From Macrolepiota albuminosa (taxonomy: Eukaryota > Basidiomycota > Agaricomycetes > Agaricales > Agaricaceae), in contig JAMWFC010000046.1 in assembly GCA_027475525.1 (NCBI GenBank), forward strand, positions 3,038,001 to 3,102,000: a stretch of DNA of 64,000 bases. Reading direction: 5' to 3'. A model generated the notes under the pieces. The model saw only the letters and a list, made by a program, of their open reading frames with translations. It ran no database searches and was not told the DNA's origin. Shown here piece after piece: positions 21,925-32,531 of this stretch. The first letter of the stretch is position 1; each line of letters opens with the position of its first letter. The translations under genes were made by a program, and so were the position numbers.

Positions 21925-24900
21925 TTATGACCGAGGCGACCTCGTTCTCTCCGTGACTGGTGTTGATTCGAAATCACTTAGTGGCCGTCGATGACTCATA
22001 GAACTCGCAAGGGCGACCTCGTTCTCTCCGTGACTGGTGTTGATTCGAAATCACTTAGTGGCCGTCGATGACTCATAGAACTCGCAAGTGTCGCTGCCAA
22101 TCGTCCAGCTCATTCGAAAGATGTTCAAATGCAAGCGCGTTCTCTGAGCTTGATGTGCTAGTCCGAAGAACGGAGACACCAGACAGTCGGCCCTGCCCAA
22201 ACGAAGGCTGATCCACCTCGAGTAAAAGGCCGATTTTATGGGATAGCTGCTCATTCTCGCGCCGGAGGGTGGCATTTTCATTGCTTAATTTCTCAAGCAT
22301 TGTCTCCTCATGACCGCCTCGTGCAATGACCAACGACGACTGAAGACGTTCAACTTCGTGTTGTAGCTCCTCAATCTGACTGAACCTGTCATCCGATTGA
22401 CGCTCAGAGGCAACAAGATTCTCTCGAAGGTCTTCAAGATCTTTCTCGAGATTGTCAAGGCGCTGGCAAAGATCCTTGTTCTCGGCTTGCAGGCGTGTAG
22501 CTTGTTTTGACGATTCCGCAAGTTTCGCTCGGAGTGTCTCTTCTTGGGCAGAAGAGGCTGCGCGCCCATTGACGCGAGCGTTGCCATCCGGAGAAGACTT
22601 GTCACGGCCATCAAGCTCAGCCTGGAGATTCGTTGCGAGGGTCTTGGATTTCTCCAATTCCTCCTTCATCTTGCGCATCATTTTCTCTGTGCCCCTTGAA
22701 AACAAAGTCAGCAGAAAAGTAAGACTTGGGATTAAAGCATTACTTGACATAATGTACTGCCAGATTGTAGTCTTCCTCCATGGCTTTCATGAAAAGTAAG
22801 ACTTGGGATTAAAGCATTACTTGACATAATGTACTGCCAGATTGTAGTCTTCCTCCATGGCTTTCATTCGCGTCTTGTATCCTCCTCCATCTCTGCAAAC
22901 TTGCGTTCAGATTGAGCAAGACGTGCCTCGGCTGCCGCATCGTCATTACGAGACTGAGTATGTGTCGCCCTCAATTGATCAAGTTGTGATGACAGCTGAG
23001 ACGCTTGAGCCTCTGCATCCCGCTTTTCACGGGTAGTTTGCGCAAGATCCCGCTGTACCGACTCGTGCATTCTCGTTTTCTCGGCAAGTTTGTTCTCAAG
23101 CTCCGCAATTGCGGCTGGAGACCCACGACCTGTAGATCGCGAAGATGTCCTGAGGTCAGCTTCATCGAGGGTAATACCATGATCGGTGAGATAATTGCGG
23201 AGCATAACAAGTTTGTGTGTCGCGTCGGAAGCCTCTTTAGCCCTCTCCCGCAGCGCACCCTCCTTTTCTGCTACATCCTTGCGAAGACGGCCAGAGTCCG
23301 CCGCAGCCGCAGAAAGCTGTACGCGCAAGCCCACAATCTGAGACCTCAAAACAGACTGTTCCGTCTCAGACTCTCTCATGCGCTCTCTTTCCTCCTTCAA
23401 CTTGGCCCGCGACTCGTCCAGATGATGAACAGCCTGCTTCAGCGTCATCCTCAAAGACTGCACCTCTTCTTCAACTGCATGCAATTTCTCCGCGTGGCCC
23501 CGAGAAAGCCTCTCCTCGTCCGTCTTGAGATCCCGATGAGAGTCTAGCAGCTCACCAAGACTTCCTGTCGTGAGCGCTCTGAATGCGTCCGCCTCCTCAC
23601 GAGACTTGGCCCACGAATTCTCAGCAGCTCACCAAGACTTCCTGTCGTGAGCGCTCTGAATGCGTCCGCCTCCTCACGAGACTTGGCCCACGAATTCTCA
23701 CGTCCGTCAGTCTCGCCTGTATTGACTCTGCCTCGGCCGTGCGGCCTCCACTTCCCCACGTAGCTCCGCAATGTCTCCCTCCAACGTTCCGATTTGTTCC
23801 CTGGCCCGCTGGTATTGCGCATCCACCTCGCCTGCACGAGAAGACGTATGTCTCCCTCCAACGTTCCGATTTGTTCCCTGGCCCGCTGGTATTGCGCATC
23901 CACCTCGCCTGCACGAGAAGACGTTGCTTGCAGCGCTACTCTCGCCTGCTCGAGAGCTCTCACATGCTGCTCCTTGGAGAGCGTCAATTCATCTACCAGC
24001 GCACGTAAATGCAGCTCTTCCGCATGTTTCTGATCCAACATTGACGTGTGTGTAATAAGCTCTTGTGACTGTTGGCGGTAATTGCCCTCGAGTCGATCAA
24101 AGTTATCCTGGAGCTCCTTGTGGCGCTTGATCGTCCGATTATGCGACTCGTCAACAGAGTCGGCCCGTTTGTTGGCATCGTTTGCACGTGCCTCTGCTTG
24201 TTCACAAAGAGTCGTCTGCAGAGCAAGCGAGTCGGAAATCTCGTTCATCTTGCGATCCTGAGCCCAGCGCTCGTTCAAGAGGTCGGATATGCGACGTTCA
24301 AGGTCAGTCATGCGCTCACGCACAAGGCGCGACGCCTCTGTATCGTCGTTACTCTCACGAGCTGCCAGCTTCGCACGATAATATGCCGCCTCTTGCGTTG
24401 CCGTCGTTTTTGCCCGTTCCGCCTCTGCTACACGCTCCGATACCTGCCGCGCCTGCTCCACCATGACATTCTACACAGAGAAACAAATCAACAAAACCCT
24501 TTCTCTAGATGACTTCCAACAAACCTGAATCTGAGCCTTGAACTGTTTAAACTTGAGCGCCATCTCCACATTGTCATCATTGTCCTCGGGAACTTCCAGA
24601 TCGGGATACGCAAAGCCAGCCTTGTAAACTTGAGCGCCATCTCCACATTGTCATCATTGTCCTCGGGAACTTCCAGATCGGGATACGCAAAGCCAGCCTT
24701 GCTGGCCTTTCCAAGCGCCTCACGCATCCATACAAACTGTTTCTTGACAGTCTCTAGTTCGACTTCCTTGGCTCTCAAGTCCTTGGACAACTCCGCAGTC
24801 ACATTACCAATCGAGCCTCCGCCGCCAGCACGTGAACCTGGACGGTGGTGTACAAGTCCTTGGACAACTCCGCAGTCACATTACCAATCGAGCCTCCGCC

Positions 24901-27058
24901 GCCAGCACGTGAACCTGGACGGTGGTGTAATGCCCGAACCCGTTGATGCCGGGTACAGGCGAGCCAGGGAGATTGTTATTACTGCTGTTGCTGGTGCCAT
25001 AGTGCGACATGTTGTCAGTTGGGGTCTTTGTGCGGTTACTATCAACGGCAGGAGACGACCGACCACCGACGCCGTTGACGGCACTCAGTGTGACACCGAC
25101 CATGCTTGGCTGTTGCACACTGTCCGCCACATTGGGAGAGACGGCGCGGCTGCCGCTGTATGATGGGCTCTTGGCTCGGTCAGGAGACATTGCCTGATCG
25201 CGGGTACCATGCGAATCGTTTGTGGCGGCATCATAAATGTCATCCTCGTTGTCTTCCTTTCTAAGTCGACCAGACTTGTTCTTGAAGCTGCCATTCGAGT
25301 ATTGCGGAGTAGTAGATCCATTGGGAGGTTTAGCCGAGCGATCTGAAGCGACGCTGGGCGGTGAGGTGGGGCGGTTGTTGGCTTGAAGTGGAGGGGCATT
25401 GGCGGAGGGCTTGCGCGATAGACCTTGCGCCGAGGGCTGGACAGTCGTGGGAGGAGGATCTCTTGAAGCAGGATATTTGATGTGCTCTGTTAGAGTTGTT
25501 TAATTAATTGCAATTGTGGGAAAAACGACGAACTGGTATCCAAGACGTTGACAATGGCAGGATCTTCATTTTTTACAGGTACTGAAGACTCGCCACCGAG
25601 GACGTAGACCTTGGAGCTGACAGAGGCCATGGCATGGCCTGAGCGGCCAGACGGGGCTGGACCCATGTTCTGGAACATGTACCACCGTTGATCTGTCGGA
25701 TGTGAGGAGAAGCAAGAGTGACGGGACGTGGTGGCAACATACTTGAAATTTTGAAAGCGGCGAGATCGTTCAAGTCCTTTCCGTCAACGCCACGTCCACC
25801 AAAGACGTACATGACGTCGTCGATCACGGCAGCAGCATGACCCTCGCGGGGCTGGGGGATATAGCCTATACATTGAAGTTCAGACCATTGGCGGGTTTGG
25901 ATATCAAAGGACCAGGTATCGTTGTAGTGGTATTGGCCGTCTGTTCCGCCAAAGCTGGCAAGAGGCTGAGGAGGAACGGACGAGTAACATGAAATGGACG
26001 TACATGAAAATACGTTCACCAAAAGTGACACAGACATGACCTGTCCTCCGGGCTGGAGCGTCTTGAGACGGCTGTATGAATTCCCACGCGGCCCTGGTTC
26101 GAACTAGAAGGACGTGAGAGTTGAGACGTGAGTTGAGATAGAACGCTTACGAGAATTGAGATCAAAACACCAAAGTTCATTTAGAAATTCGCCGTCGACC
26201 TGTCCGCCAAACACGATGAATTTTGATCCTAGCATAGATCAAAACACCAAAGTTCATTTAGAAATTCGCCGTCGACCTGTCCGCCAAACACGATGAATTT
26301 TGATCCTAGCATGTGACTGCATGACCGTAGCGACCCAAAGGTCCTGGGCCATGACAGAGACTCGTGTCCACTCTTTTGAGACTATAGAGAGTTGGTTGTG
26401 ACGGGAAGCAAAACAAGAGGGTGAAGCGTACCGAGGTTGAGGAGGTAGAGACCGTCGTCCTGTTTTTCGATAGAGTCGGATTTTGTATCGCCACCCCAAA
26501 CGATGAGGACATTGCTGACGAGAGCACTGGCATGACCGACGCGGGGGCTGGGGACTTCGCCGGTTGTCTGGAGGAGAGTTGCAGAGTTTTCGCGGGTGGA
26601 AAAGAGGTAGAGATCGTTTCGAGGGCTCTCTCGGACGAGACCGCCAAAGAGATAGAGTTCGCCGTTGACGGTGGCGGTGGCAGGGAGGGAATGGCCGTAG
26701 CGGGGAAAGGGACATGGGGAAGGGGATGTAGAAGGGACTACGGTGGGCTTGTTGAGGACGACGGGTGGAGGGAGAACGAGACGACGGGAAGACCAGGGAT
26801 ATGCGGGACGTTGAGAGGGATTTGAAGGGGGGTTGTTTGGACTGTTTCCACGGGGTCTGGACTGGAAGTTGGGGGCACTGGGAGAGATATATGTAGGAAT
26901 TTGGTAGGAAAAGTGGGGACTCACGCATCGAGAGAGGGGGGCTGCTGGGCAATGCTGCCGTCCTTGCTGGAATTTGAGAGCTGAGAGAGAGCCTGGCTGG
27001 GCGTCTGTTGGACAGAGACGGACTGAGCTGGCTGCTTCTTCCTGGAAAAGAAGGACAT
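21925..27058 (-). CDS. Kelch-repeat and coiled-coil polarity protein (Tea1/Kel1-like)
   Basis: Resembles fission-yeast Tea1 and budding-yeast Kel1, which mark growth sites through microtubule ends or the cortex. It starts [10 protein letters not shown] at 27058, then a Pro/Ser-rich leader and about six kelch blades with GG and W/Y signatures (RYGHSLP with LYLFGG, RVGHASA with WGG, RYGHAV with FIVFGG, RTGHVCV with FGG, EGHAAAV with YVFGG, SGHAMAS with YVLGG). A disordered Ser/Pro/Asn-rich linker follows, then a very long coiled coil (24.8 to 22.1 kb) and a short tail ending SHRRPLSDF and a TAA at 21925-21927. Seven 77-bp junctions fall in or beside the coding path; at 21935, 22714, 23546, 24776 and 26159 the frame rejoins only after adding one base. 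A further one-base loss lies near 23735. No premature end is likely in the real gene. Confidence 0.78.
21935..22088. repeat. 77-bp tandem duplication (junction 13)
   Basis: Units 21935-22011 and 22012-22088, at the C-terminus of the kelch protein. One added base extends the protein through SHRRPLSDF. Confidence 0.9.
22714..22867. repeat. 77-bp tandem duplication (junction 14)
   Basis: Units 22714-22790 and 22791-22867, over an exon/intron border of the kelch protein. Without an added base a stop follows DTRRE at once. Confidence 0.9.
23546..23700. repeat. 77-bp tandem duplication (junction 15)
   Basis: Units 23546-23622 and 23623-23699, in the coiled coil of the kelch protein. One base is missing next to the second unit. 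Confidence 0.9.
23771..23924. repeat. 77-bp tandem duplication (junction 16)
   Basis: Units 23771-23847 and 23848-23924, in the coiled coil. Frame continuous at the junction. Confidence 0.9.
24548..24701. repeat. 77-bp tandem duplication (junction 17)
   Basis: Units 24548-24624 and 24625-24701, in the kelch protein after the linker. Frame continuous at the junction. Confidence 0.9.
24776..24929. repeat. 77-bp tandem duplication (junction 18)
   Basis: Units 24776-24852 and 24853-24929. One base is needed to join the linker (INGFGH) to [12 protein letters not shown]. Confidence 0.9.
26159..26312. repeat. 77-bp tandem duplication (junction 19)
   Basis: Units 26159-26235 and 26236-26312, in a kelch blade. 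One base is needed to join GHAVT to [11 protein letters not shown]. Confidence 0.9.
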
Positions 27059-27690
27059 GCGTCGCTGGCGAGAATCCGAGGGAAGAGTGGGATCGACAGC
27101 AGGAGACGGGGGAGAGGGAGAGGGACGGTGGGTCTTTGGGTGATTATTCCCAATGGCTGGCGGCTGTGGGGGACGGTGGCGGTCAAGGACAAGCGATCAG
27201 GGAGGTGATGCAGAATGAAATTTGCCGCTGTTGTGTTGCGTCGTCTAATCCAAACAAGTGCTATCTACTGCTAAGTACGGTATCTCTGTTCCATGTGATG
27301 ATCTCGTCCGCGGCCTGGGTGTCGTGGTCGCGCTTGCGATGGAGCATGAGACGCTCGAGTGTGGGGTAGAGACGACAGCAGTCTGCGGGATGAGCGGGGG
27401 TGTGGACAGGGACAAGGGGACTTACTGGGGAGGGCGCAGATGTAGATCGGGGTCCTGCAGAGGGTGAGTGGGGGACGGGAGATGGACTGGAGACTGACTG
27501 GTCGGGGGATGTGACGGTGGCGAGGCTGTGTGCTGCTGCGATCTGCTGTGTGGTTGTGTGTACTGTGGCTTACGTGAGCAGAGCAAGAGAGGCAGAAAGA
27601 GACGGACTGTCGACGAGGGCGGGGCTGGGCTGGAGGACGGAGGGAAGAAGACGCATGTGTGACGTCACGCTCCTGATGTTGGACGAGTCC
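27059..27690. promoter_or_regulatory. Divergent promoter region
   Basis: About 0.6 kb separates the divergent start codons of the kelch protein (minus) and the lipase (plus), so both promoters should lie here. It is GC-rich on the lipase side. No individual control element is evident. Confidence 0.4.
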
Positions 27691-29118
27691 ATGTGCGTCC
27701 GCCCGCTGATTCGCTGGGCGCCGTCTGCCCGCCCGCCGTCTGCCGTCCTCGCCGATGCCCTCGCCGATCCTCTGCCGCGCCCACCGCCCGCCCTGCTCCG
27801 CAAGTCCACCGCGCCCCCGTTCCTCGGCAGCCTCGCCCGCGCAACCCTCCCCACCGCGTCCCTCGCGCCCCCGCTCCGTCTCTCCCGCTCGCCCTCGCCC
27901 TCGACGCCCCCGCTAATCGCGTCGTCGTCGTCGTCCATCGACTCTCTCCGCTCCATCTCCACCAGCCAACCCAGTCGCTGGTGGTCTCCTTCCCCCACTC
28001 AACCCCCCAAAAAATGTCCGTCCGTCTTCTCCTCCCTTTTCTCCGCTGACACTCTCCAGATCGCTCCCCCAAGCATCCCGTCGTCTTCTGTCACGGTCTT
28101 CTCGGCTTCGATTCCGTCACAATTGGCCCCTCCATCGCACCCCTCCAGGTATCCCACTGGCGCGGCATCAAAGAAGTCCTCCAGGAAAACGGCACCGAAG
28201 TCCTCATCACCCGCGTGCCAGCAACGAGCAGCCCCGTCGACCGCGCAAAGGTCCTCGAGGCAAAAATCTCTGAAATCTACCCCGGTCGTGCCGTCCATCT
28301 CATTGGCCACAGCATGGGCGGCCTCGACTGCCGCTACCTCGCCTCCCATCTCACCCACCGCAATTTCAGTGTCCTCTCAATCACCACCATCGCCACGCCC
28401 CATCGTGGATCCGCCTTCGCAGACCACTTTCTCTCCACCGTCGGCCCCGCACGCATGCCCTCTATCCTTTCCCTTCTCGATCTCCTCCCCAACGGCGGCG
28501 GCGATGGCAAGGCCTTTGAGTGTCTCACCATCGAAAGCATGCGCAAGTTCAACAAAGAGACCCCCGATGTACCTGGTGTCCGCTATTTTAGCTGGGGCGC
28601 AGTCTACGAACCTGGTTTGATCGACACCTGGAAGTGCGTCCCTTGTTCCGTCTTTCCTTCTTCATCTCACTCTCCACAGATGGCCACACAGCGTCATCCT
28701 CGAACGCGAAGGCCCAAACGACGGTCTTGTCTCGGTCGAGTCATCCAAATGGGTTCGTCTTTCCTCGTCTTTCTTGACGTAGCTCATCGCCCAACAGGGC
28801 ACATACCTCGGCACCCTCCAGGGCGTCAACCATCTTGATCTCGTGGGGTGGATCAACACTGCCCGCTACAAGTGGGCCGAGATGATGGGCAAAGAGATCA
28901 AGTTTCGTCCCGCAACTTTCTATCTTGGTATTGCCGATATGCTCGCTGGCGAGGTCGATGGCGTCTCTAGAGAGGGCGAGGAAGAACAGCCTCACCCAAA
29001 GAACGAAGATGATGTTAGAGAAGAGCTGAGTGAGATTATCGACGAGGAACAAGGCGCCAGCACCCCACGGCAGGAAGATGTGATCGCGTTGCAGGACCCT
29101 CCTCGATCTCACTCATGA
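27691..29118 (+). CDS. Triacylglycerol lipase-like alpha/beta hydrolase
   Basis: Four exons fit with consensus sites: 27691-28015, 28060-28633, 28680-28752 and 28798-29118. Introns are 44, 46 and 45 nt; the first has a CTGAC branch site. The N-terminus is Arg/Ser/Pro-rich with almost no acidic residues, like a mitochondrial targeting leader, and comes from very GC-rich DNA. The hydrolase core follows: HPVVFCHGLLGFDS (strand and oxyanion HG), ITRVPATSS, nucleophile elbow GHSMGG, ATPHRGS, NDGLVSVESSKWGT and a VNHLDLVGW histidine region. An acidic tail ends RSHS. An in-frame ATG at 27676 is an alternative start. The substrate is not known from sequence. The gene converges on the P450 with 52 bases between stops. 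Confidence 0.8.
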
Positions 29119-29170
29119 GTCTGGCCATATACCTCTGTAATTTAGTTTTTGTATAATCTGGAAACATAAT

Positions 29171-30970
29171 TTATCTACTTTGCTTTCCAAGTAACACCTT
29201 TCTCTCCAGATTCGGTATCCCCCTCGCACCAACCCATTTCACTCCTGGTACCGATTTATCCTCCTCAGGAAACCGCACATCATACTTGAGCACTACATGC
29301 GCCAACACAAGCTTCATCACCGCGCCCGCAAAAAACCGTCCAGGACACGCGCCCCGTCCGAGTCCCCACGCCAAAAACTCTGGCGCAGCAGTCGTGAGGC
29401 GGTATCTCGGTCCCGTCCCTCCTGCAAAACGGAACGCATCAAACGTAGTAGGCGCGTCATACCTGGTCGCGTCGAGGTGAGTCTGGGTACACGCGACGCC
29501 GACGTGTGTCCCTCGCGGCATGCACGTGCCGTCGGAAAAGGTGTACGGCACGACGGCGATCCGTCGCATCGTCACTATGGATGGGCGTTCTAAATTTACA
29601 TAAGAGGCGAGGGAAACAAACGCACATGCATCAAGTCCGCTGAGACGTAGTGTCTCTTTTAGGAAACTGTCCACTTTGACCATCCTGTCGAGCGCGGACA
29701 TCGTCCAGCCGTCCGGGCGAATTGCCTCTTCAATCTCTTTGCGCATCATTTGCACAGTACTTGCACTGCATGTGCCGAGGTAGTAAAGGGCGTTTGTAAG
29801 ATTCAGTGCGCAGGATGGAACTGCTTGGATATTCAGAGTGAGGAGGGCTTTTTCGATTTCGTAAAAGTCCGTGTTGGGTTTAGCTGCTAGAGAAGATAGG
29901 AGGTCGTACTGAAAGAGATTAGACATTTGGAAGGTTACACTAGATAGAAACCGTACTGTTTCTTCTTGTGGCTTCTCTCGCCGTTTATTAAATTTTGCGC
30001 GGAGAGCACGACGCAATCGCCTACAACGTGATACGCCACCAAATAATCTCAAAAGAACTCTGCAATCCATGAGCCTCAAGCGTTGGCTAGAAAAAGAGTA
30101 CGTACCTGCACACTGGGGTTGGAAAGATAGCAAGAATATTCGCCCGTCTGCATCTATACTGAATGTGTCCTTTACCAAGCGACGCCAACTCCGGGCTCCC
30201 GCCTTTGACAAGATCAGAGGTACACTCTGGTGAGAAAAACGCACTCACATAGCTGTGGCCCAACGACGACACGGTTAAAAACTCTGCTCACCACTTCCAC
30301 CAGGGCATCTACCACTATCACTTCTGTCCAAACGGCGCCCTCATCAGAAGATGCTTTCAGAACCACATCAGACAACGCCTTGACTGTTTCATCTCGCATC
30401 TCAGCGACAACAACAGGCAGATTCCGCGTCAATCTCGTACACAGAACCGACGAGACACCATGGTTGACCGAAAGTACTGCGCAATCGTGCGGATCTGTTG
30501 AGACTAGTTGATCCCATTGCATCGTCTTCAGCTCTTCTATCAGCTGCGCCCCAGTGACAACGACATTCCAACGTGCAAAGTCGGCGACCTTGAAAATCGA
30601 GGAACTGTGCTATGGTTTACAAAAAAGCTCCATATGCATAGTGTTCTGTGTGGTGAAGAAGAAGACAAACACACCCTCTTAAAGCCATCTTGCAATAGTC
30701 TTGGAGAATTAAAAAAGAATCTGAAGGCTCCGATATAGTAAAATGGAAATCTGGAAGGACCAACGGTAGGTATGTGATGGTACTGTCGGTACTTTCAGAC
30801 CGAGTCCAAAAGAGAACCATGGCACTCACGTTGGGCTGGAAAAGGTGTCGTCGTACTATTATAATCAGCAGCACGACAATAACCAACGGCACGATAACTG
30901 TGACATGATCCACTTCCTCCCCCTCTGTGTCCATGTGATTGGTAGAAAGACGGCGATAAGATTCTTCCAA
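29171..30970 (-). CDS. Cytochrome P450 monooxygenase
   Basis: A membrane-anchored P450. It starts MEESYRRL at 30970, with a hydrophobic anchor (VTVIVPLVIVVLLIIIV) about 25 residues in, then FPFYYIGAFRFF and further exons. Core motifs are the ExxR helix KETLRL, a VVPYTFSDGT segment, FDAFRF in the PERF region, and the heme-binding loop FLAWGLGRGACPGRFFAG with its Cys ligand. The I-helix region is in the exon with LNIQAVPSCALNLTN and looks divergent from the usual AGxDTT. It ends LLGKQSR at 29171. Substrate cannot be inferred; secondary metabolism or xenobiotic oxidation is typical in mushrooms. Divergent from the formylglutathione hydrolase, 236 bases between start codons. Confidence 0.85.
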
Positions 30971-31206
30971 CAGATAAGATCAAGTGATGAACAGATGAGC
31001 TTGATCTCTACTTATTACTAGCTTGAGATAGGGGTTGTCATCTCGATATGCAACGACAAGGATGGATTCACGCCATTAGCATTCCAGGAAAAGTGGCGCG
31101 CAGTGGGAGCATGTTGCTATTCATGTATGAGAATCATACCACGTGATGACAAGTGCCCAATAGCCAACTCGTACCCTTTCCCTTGACTCTCACACTAAAC
31201 ATTCCA

Positions 31207-32427
31207 ATGGCTGAGGCTGCGCTACATAAGATCGCTTCTAACAAGGCATTTGAAGGAGAGTTGATCAAGTACAAATTCAAGGTGAGAGACGACAGCGCCG
31301 CCTGATGTCCCATTACAACATCGCTTTCTTCGACCCGATCTCAACTTACTATCTACAGTCGGCTGCTCTGGGAGGCCTGGACGCCAAATTCAACCTATTC
31401 CTCCCCCCTAATGCAGCGCATGGCAAAGTTCCCGTCTTGGTTTATCTCGCCGGATTGACATGCACAGAGGACAACGGGTACTTGATGTTTCACTGCCATT
31501 CGCAGAGGCTCATACAAGCTGATACTAATTCCAGAGCGCAGAAAGGCTCTTTTCTTGGCGTTGCATCCGACCAAGGGATCGCCATTCTCTTCCCCGACAC
31601 ATCCCCACGCGGCGCCGGTGTCAAAGGTGAGACCGACGCCTGGGACTTTGGTGTCGGAGCAGGGTTCTACCTCAACGCCACGAAACCTGAATATTCCACG
31701 CACTACAACATGTTAACACACATCACTATGGAACTGCCTCAAGTCCTTGAAGCCGCTGGTGTTCCCATCGTGAGTAAGGGATATACGCTTCACAGCAGAT
31801 ATCACTCACCCCGTGTGCTTTTTGGTAGGACTTTAAGCGCCAGTCTATCTTTGGGCATAGCATGGGAGGCCATGGAGCTCTTACCTTATACCTAGCCTCA
31901 AAGACGAAGCAATACCGTTCTGCCTCTGCTTTCTCTCCCATCTCGAATCCCACGAAATGTCCTTGGGGACAGAAGGCTTTCAATGGTTATCTGCAAGGCG
32001 GATCAGAAGAAGCAAAAAATCAATATGACGCAACGGAGCTTATTACGAAATCGAAGGACCCCGTTCATATATTGATCGACTATGTAAGAACTTTGTGACC
32101 CCTCAGTTCTATTTTAAAAGCCCGCTATCGACAGGGGAAAAACGACGAATTTTACAGTGCAGGACAGCTTCTTCCCGAAAACTTTCTCAAAGCAGCACGT
32201 GAAGCTGGTTACGATGAAGTCCAGGTGCGGGTCAGAAGTCACGAAGGATACGATCACAGCTACTACTTTGTTCGTTCCTTTCCAACCACTTTATCACCGT
32301 AAATTTTACCGTCTCTGCAGATCTCTACGTTTGCCTCCGATCACGTTCATTGTGAGTATCCCTGTTTAGTGCGATTCATACGAACTCAGCGCATTTTCAA
32401 GTTCACGCAAACTTCCTGAAGGCCTAG
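31207..32427 (+). CDS. S-formylglutathione hydrolase (esterase D family)
   Basis: Hydrolyses S-formylglutathione to formate and glutathione, the second step of glutathione-dependent formaldehyde detoxification. Exons read MAEAALHKIASNKAFEG, a YKFKS join to SAALGGLDAKFNLFLPP, VPVLVYLAGLTCTEDN, the ILFPDTSPRGAGVKGE block, WDFGVGAGFYLNAT, then the nucleophile elbow FGHSMGGHGALT, SAFSPISNPTKCPWGQKAF, GKNDEF (catalytic Asp region) and SHEGYDHSYYF (catalytic His). The C-terminus DHVHFHANFLKA needs a splice from after 32352 to TTCACGC near 32402. All triad positions are present and the length is normal. Convergent with the kinase, 104 bases apart. Confidence 0.88.
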
Positions 32428-32531
32428 TGTTGGACCGAAATTATTGATCATTTTATCGCGAATTAAAGTATTGTTGTACAAGGAAAACAGGAGTTGTCGC
32501 ATCCATACATGACAAGAGGCAAAGCGCACAA

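Noticed and set aside
26254..27192. A 312-codon minus-strand frame rich in Ser/Pro/Arg
   Set aside because: It runs in a different frame over exons that clearly encode kelch blades; a shadow of the Tea1-like gene.
27570..28072. Minus-strand frames opposite the lipase leader
   Set aside because: Caused by very GC-rich sequence of the lipase N-terminal exon; no recognisable protein.
29600..30000. The P450 as inactive because the I-helix motif is hard to see
   Set aside because: The ExxR helix and heme-Cys loop are intact, and exon borders in this part are uncertain, so a missing motif cannot be claimed.
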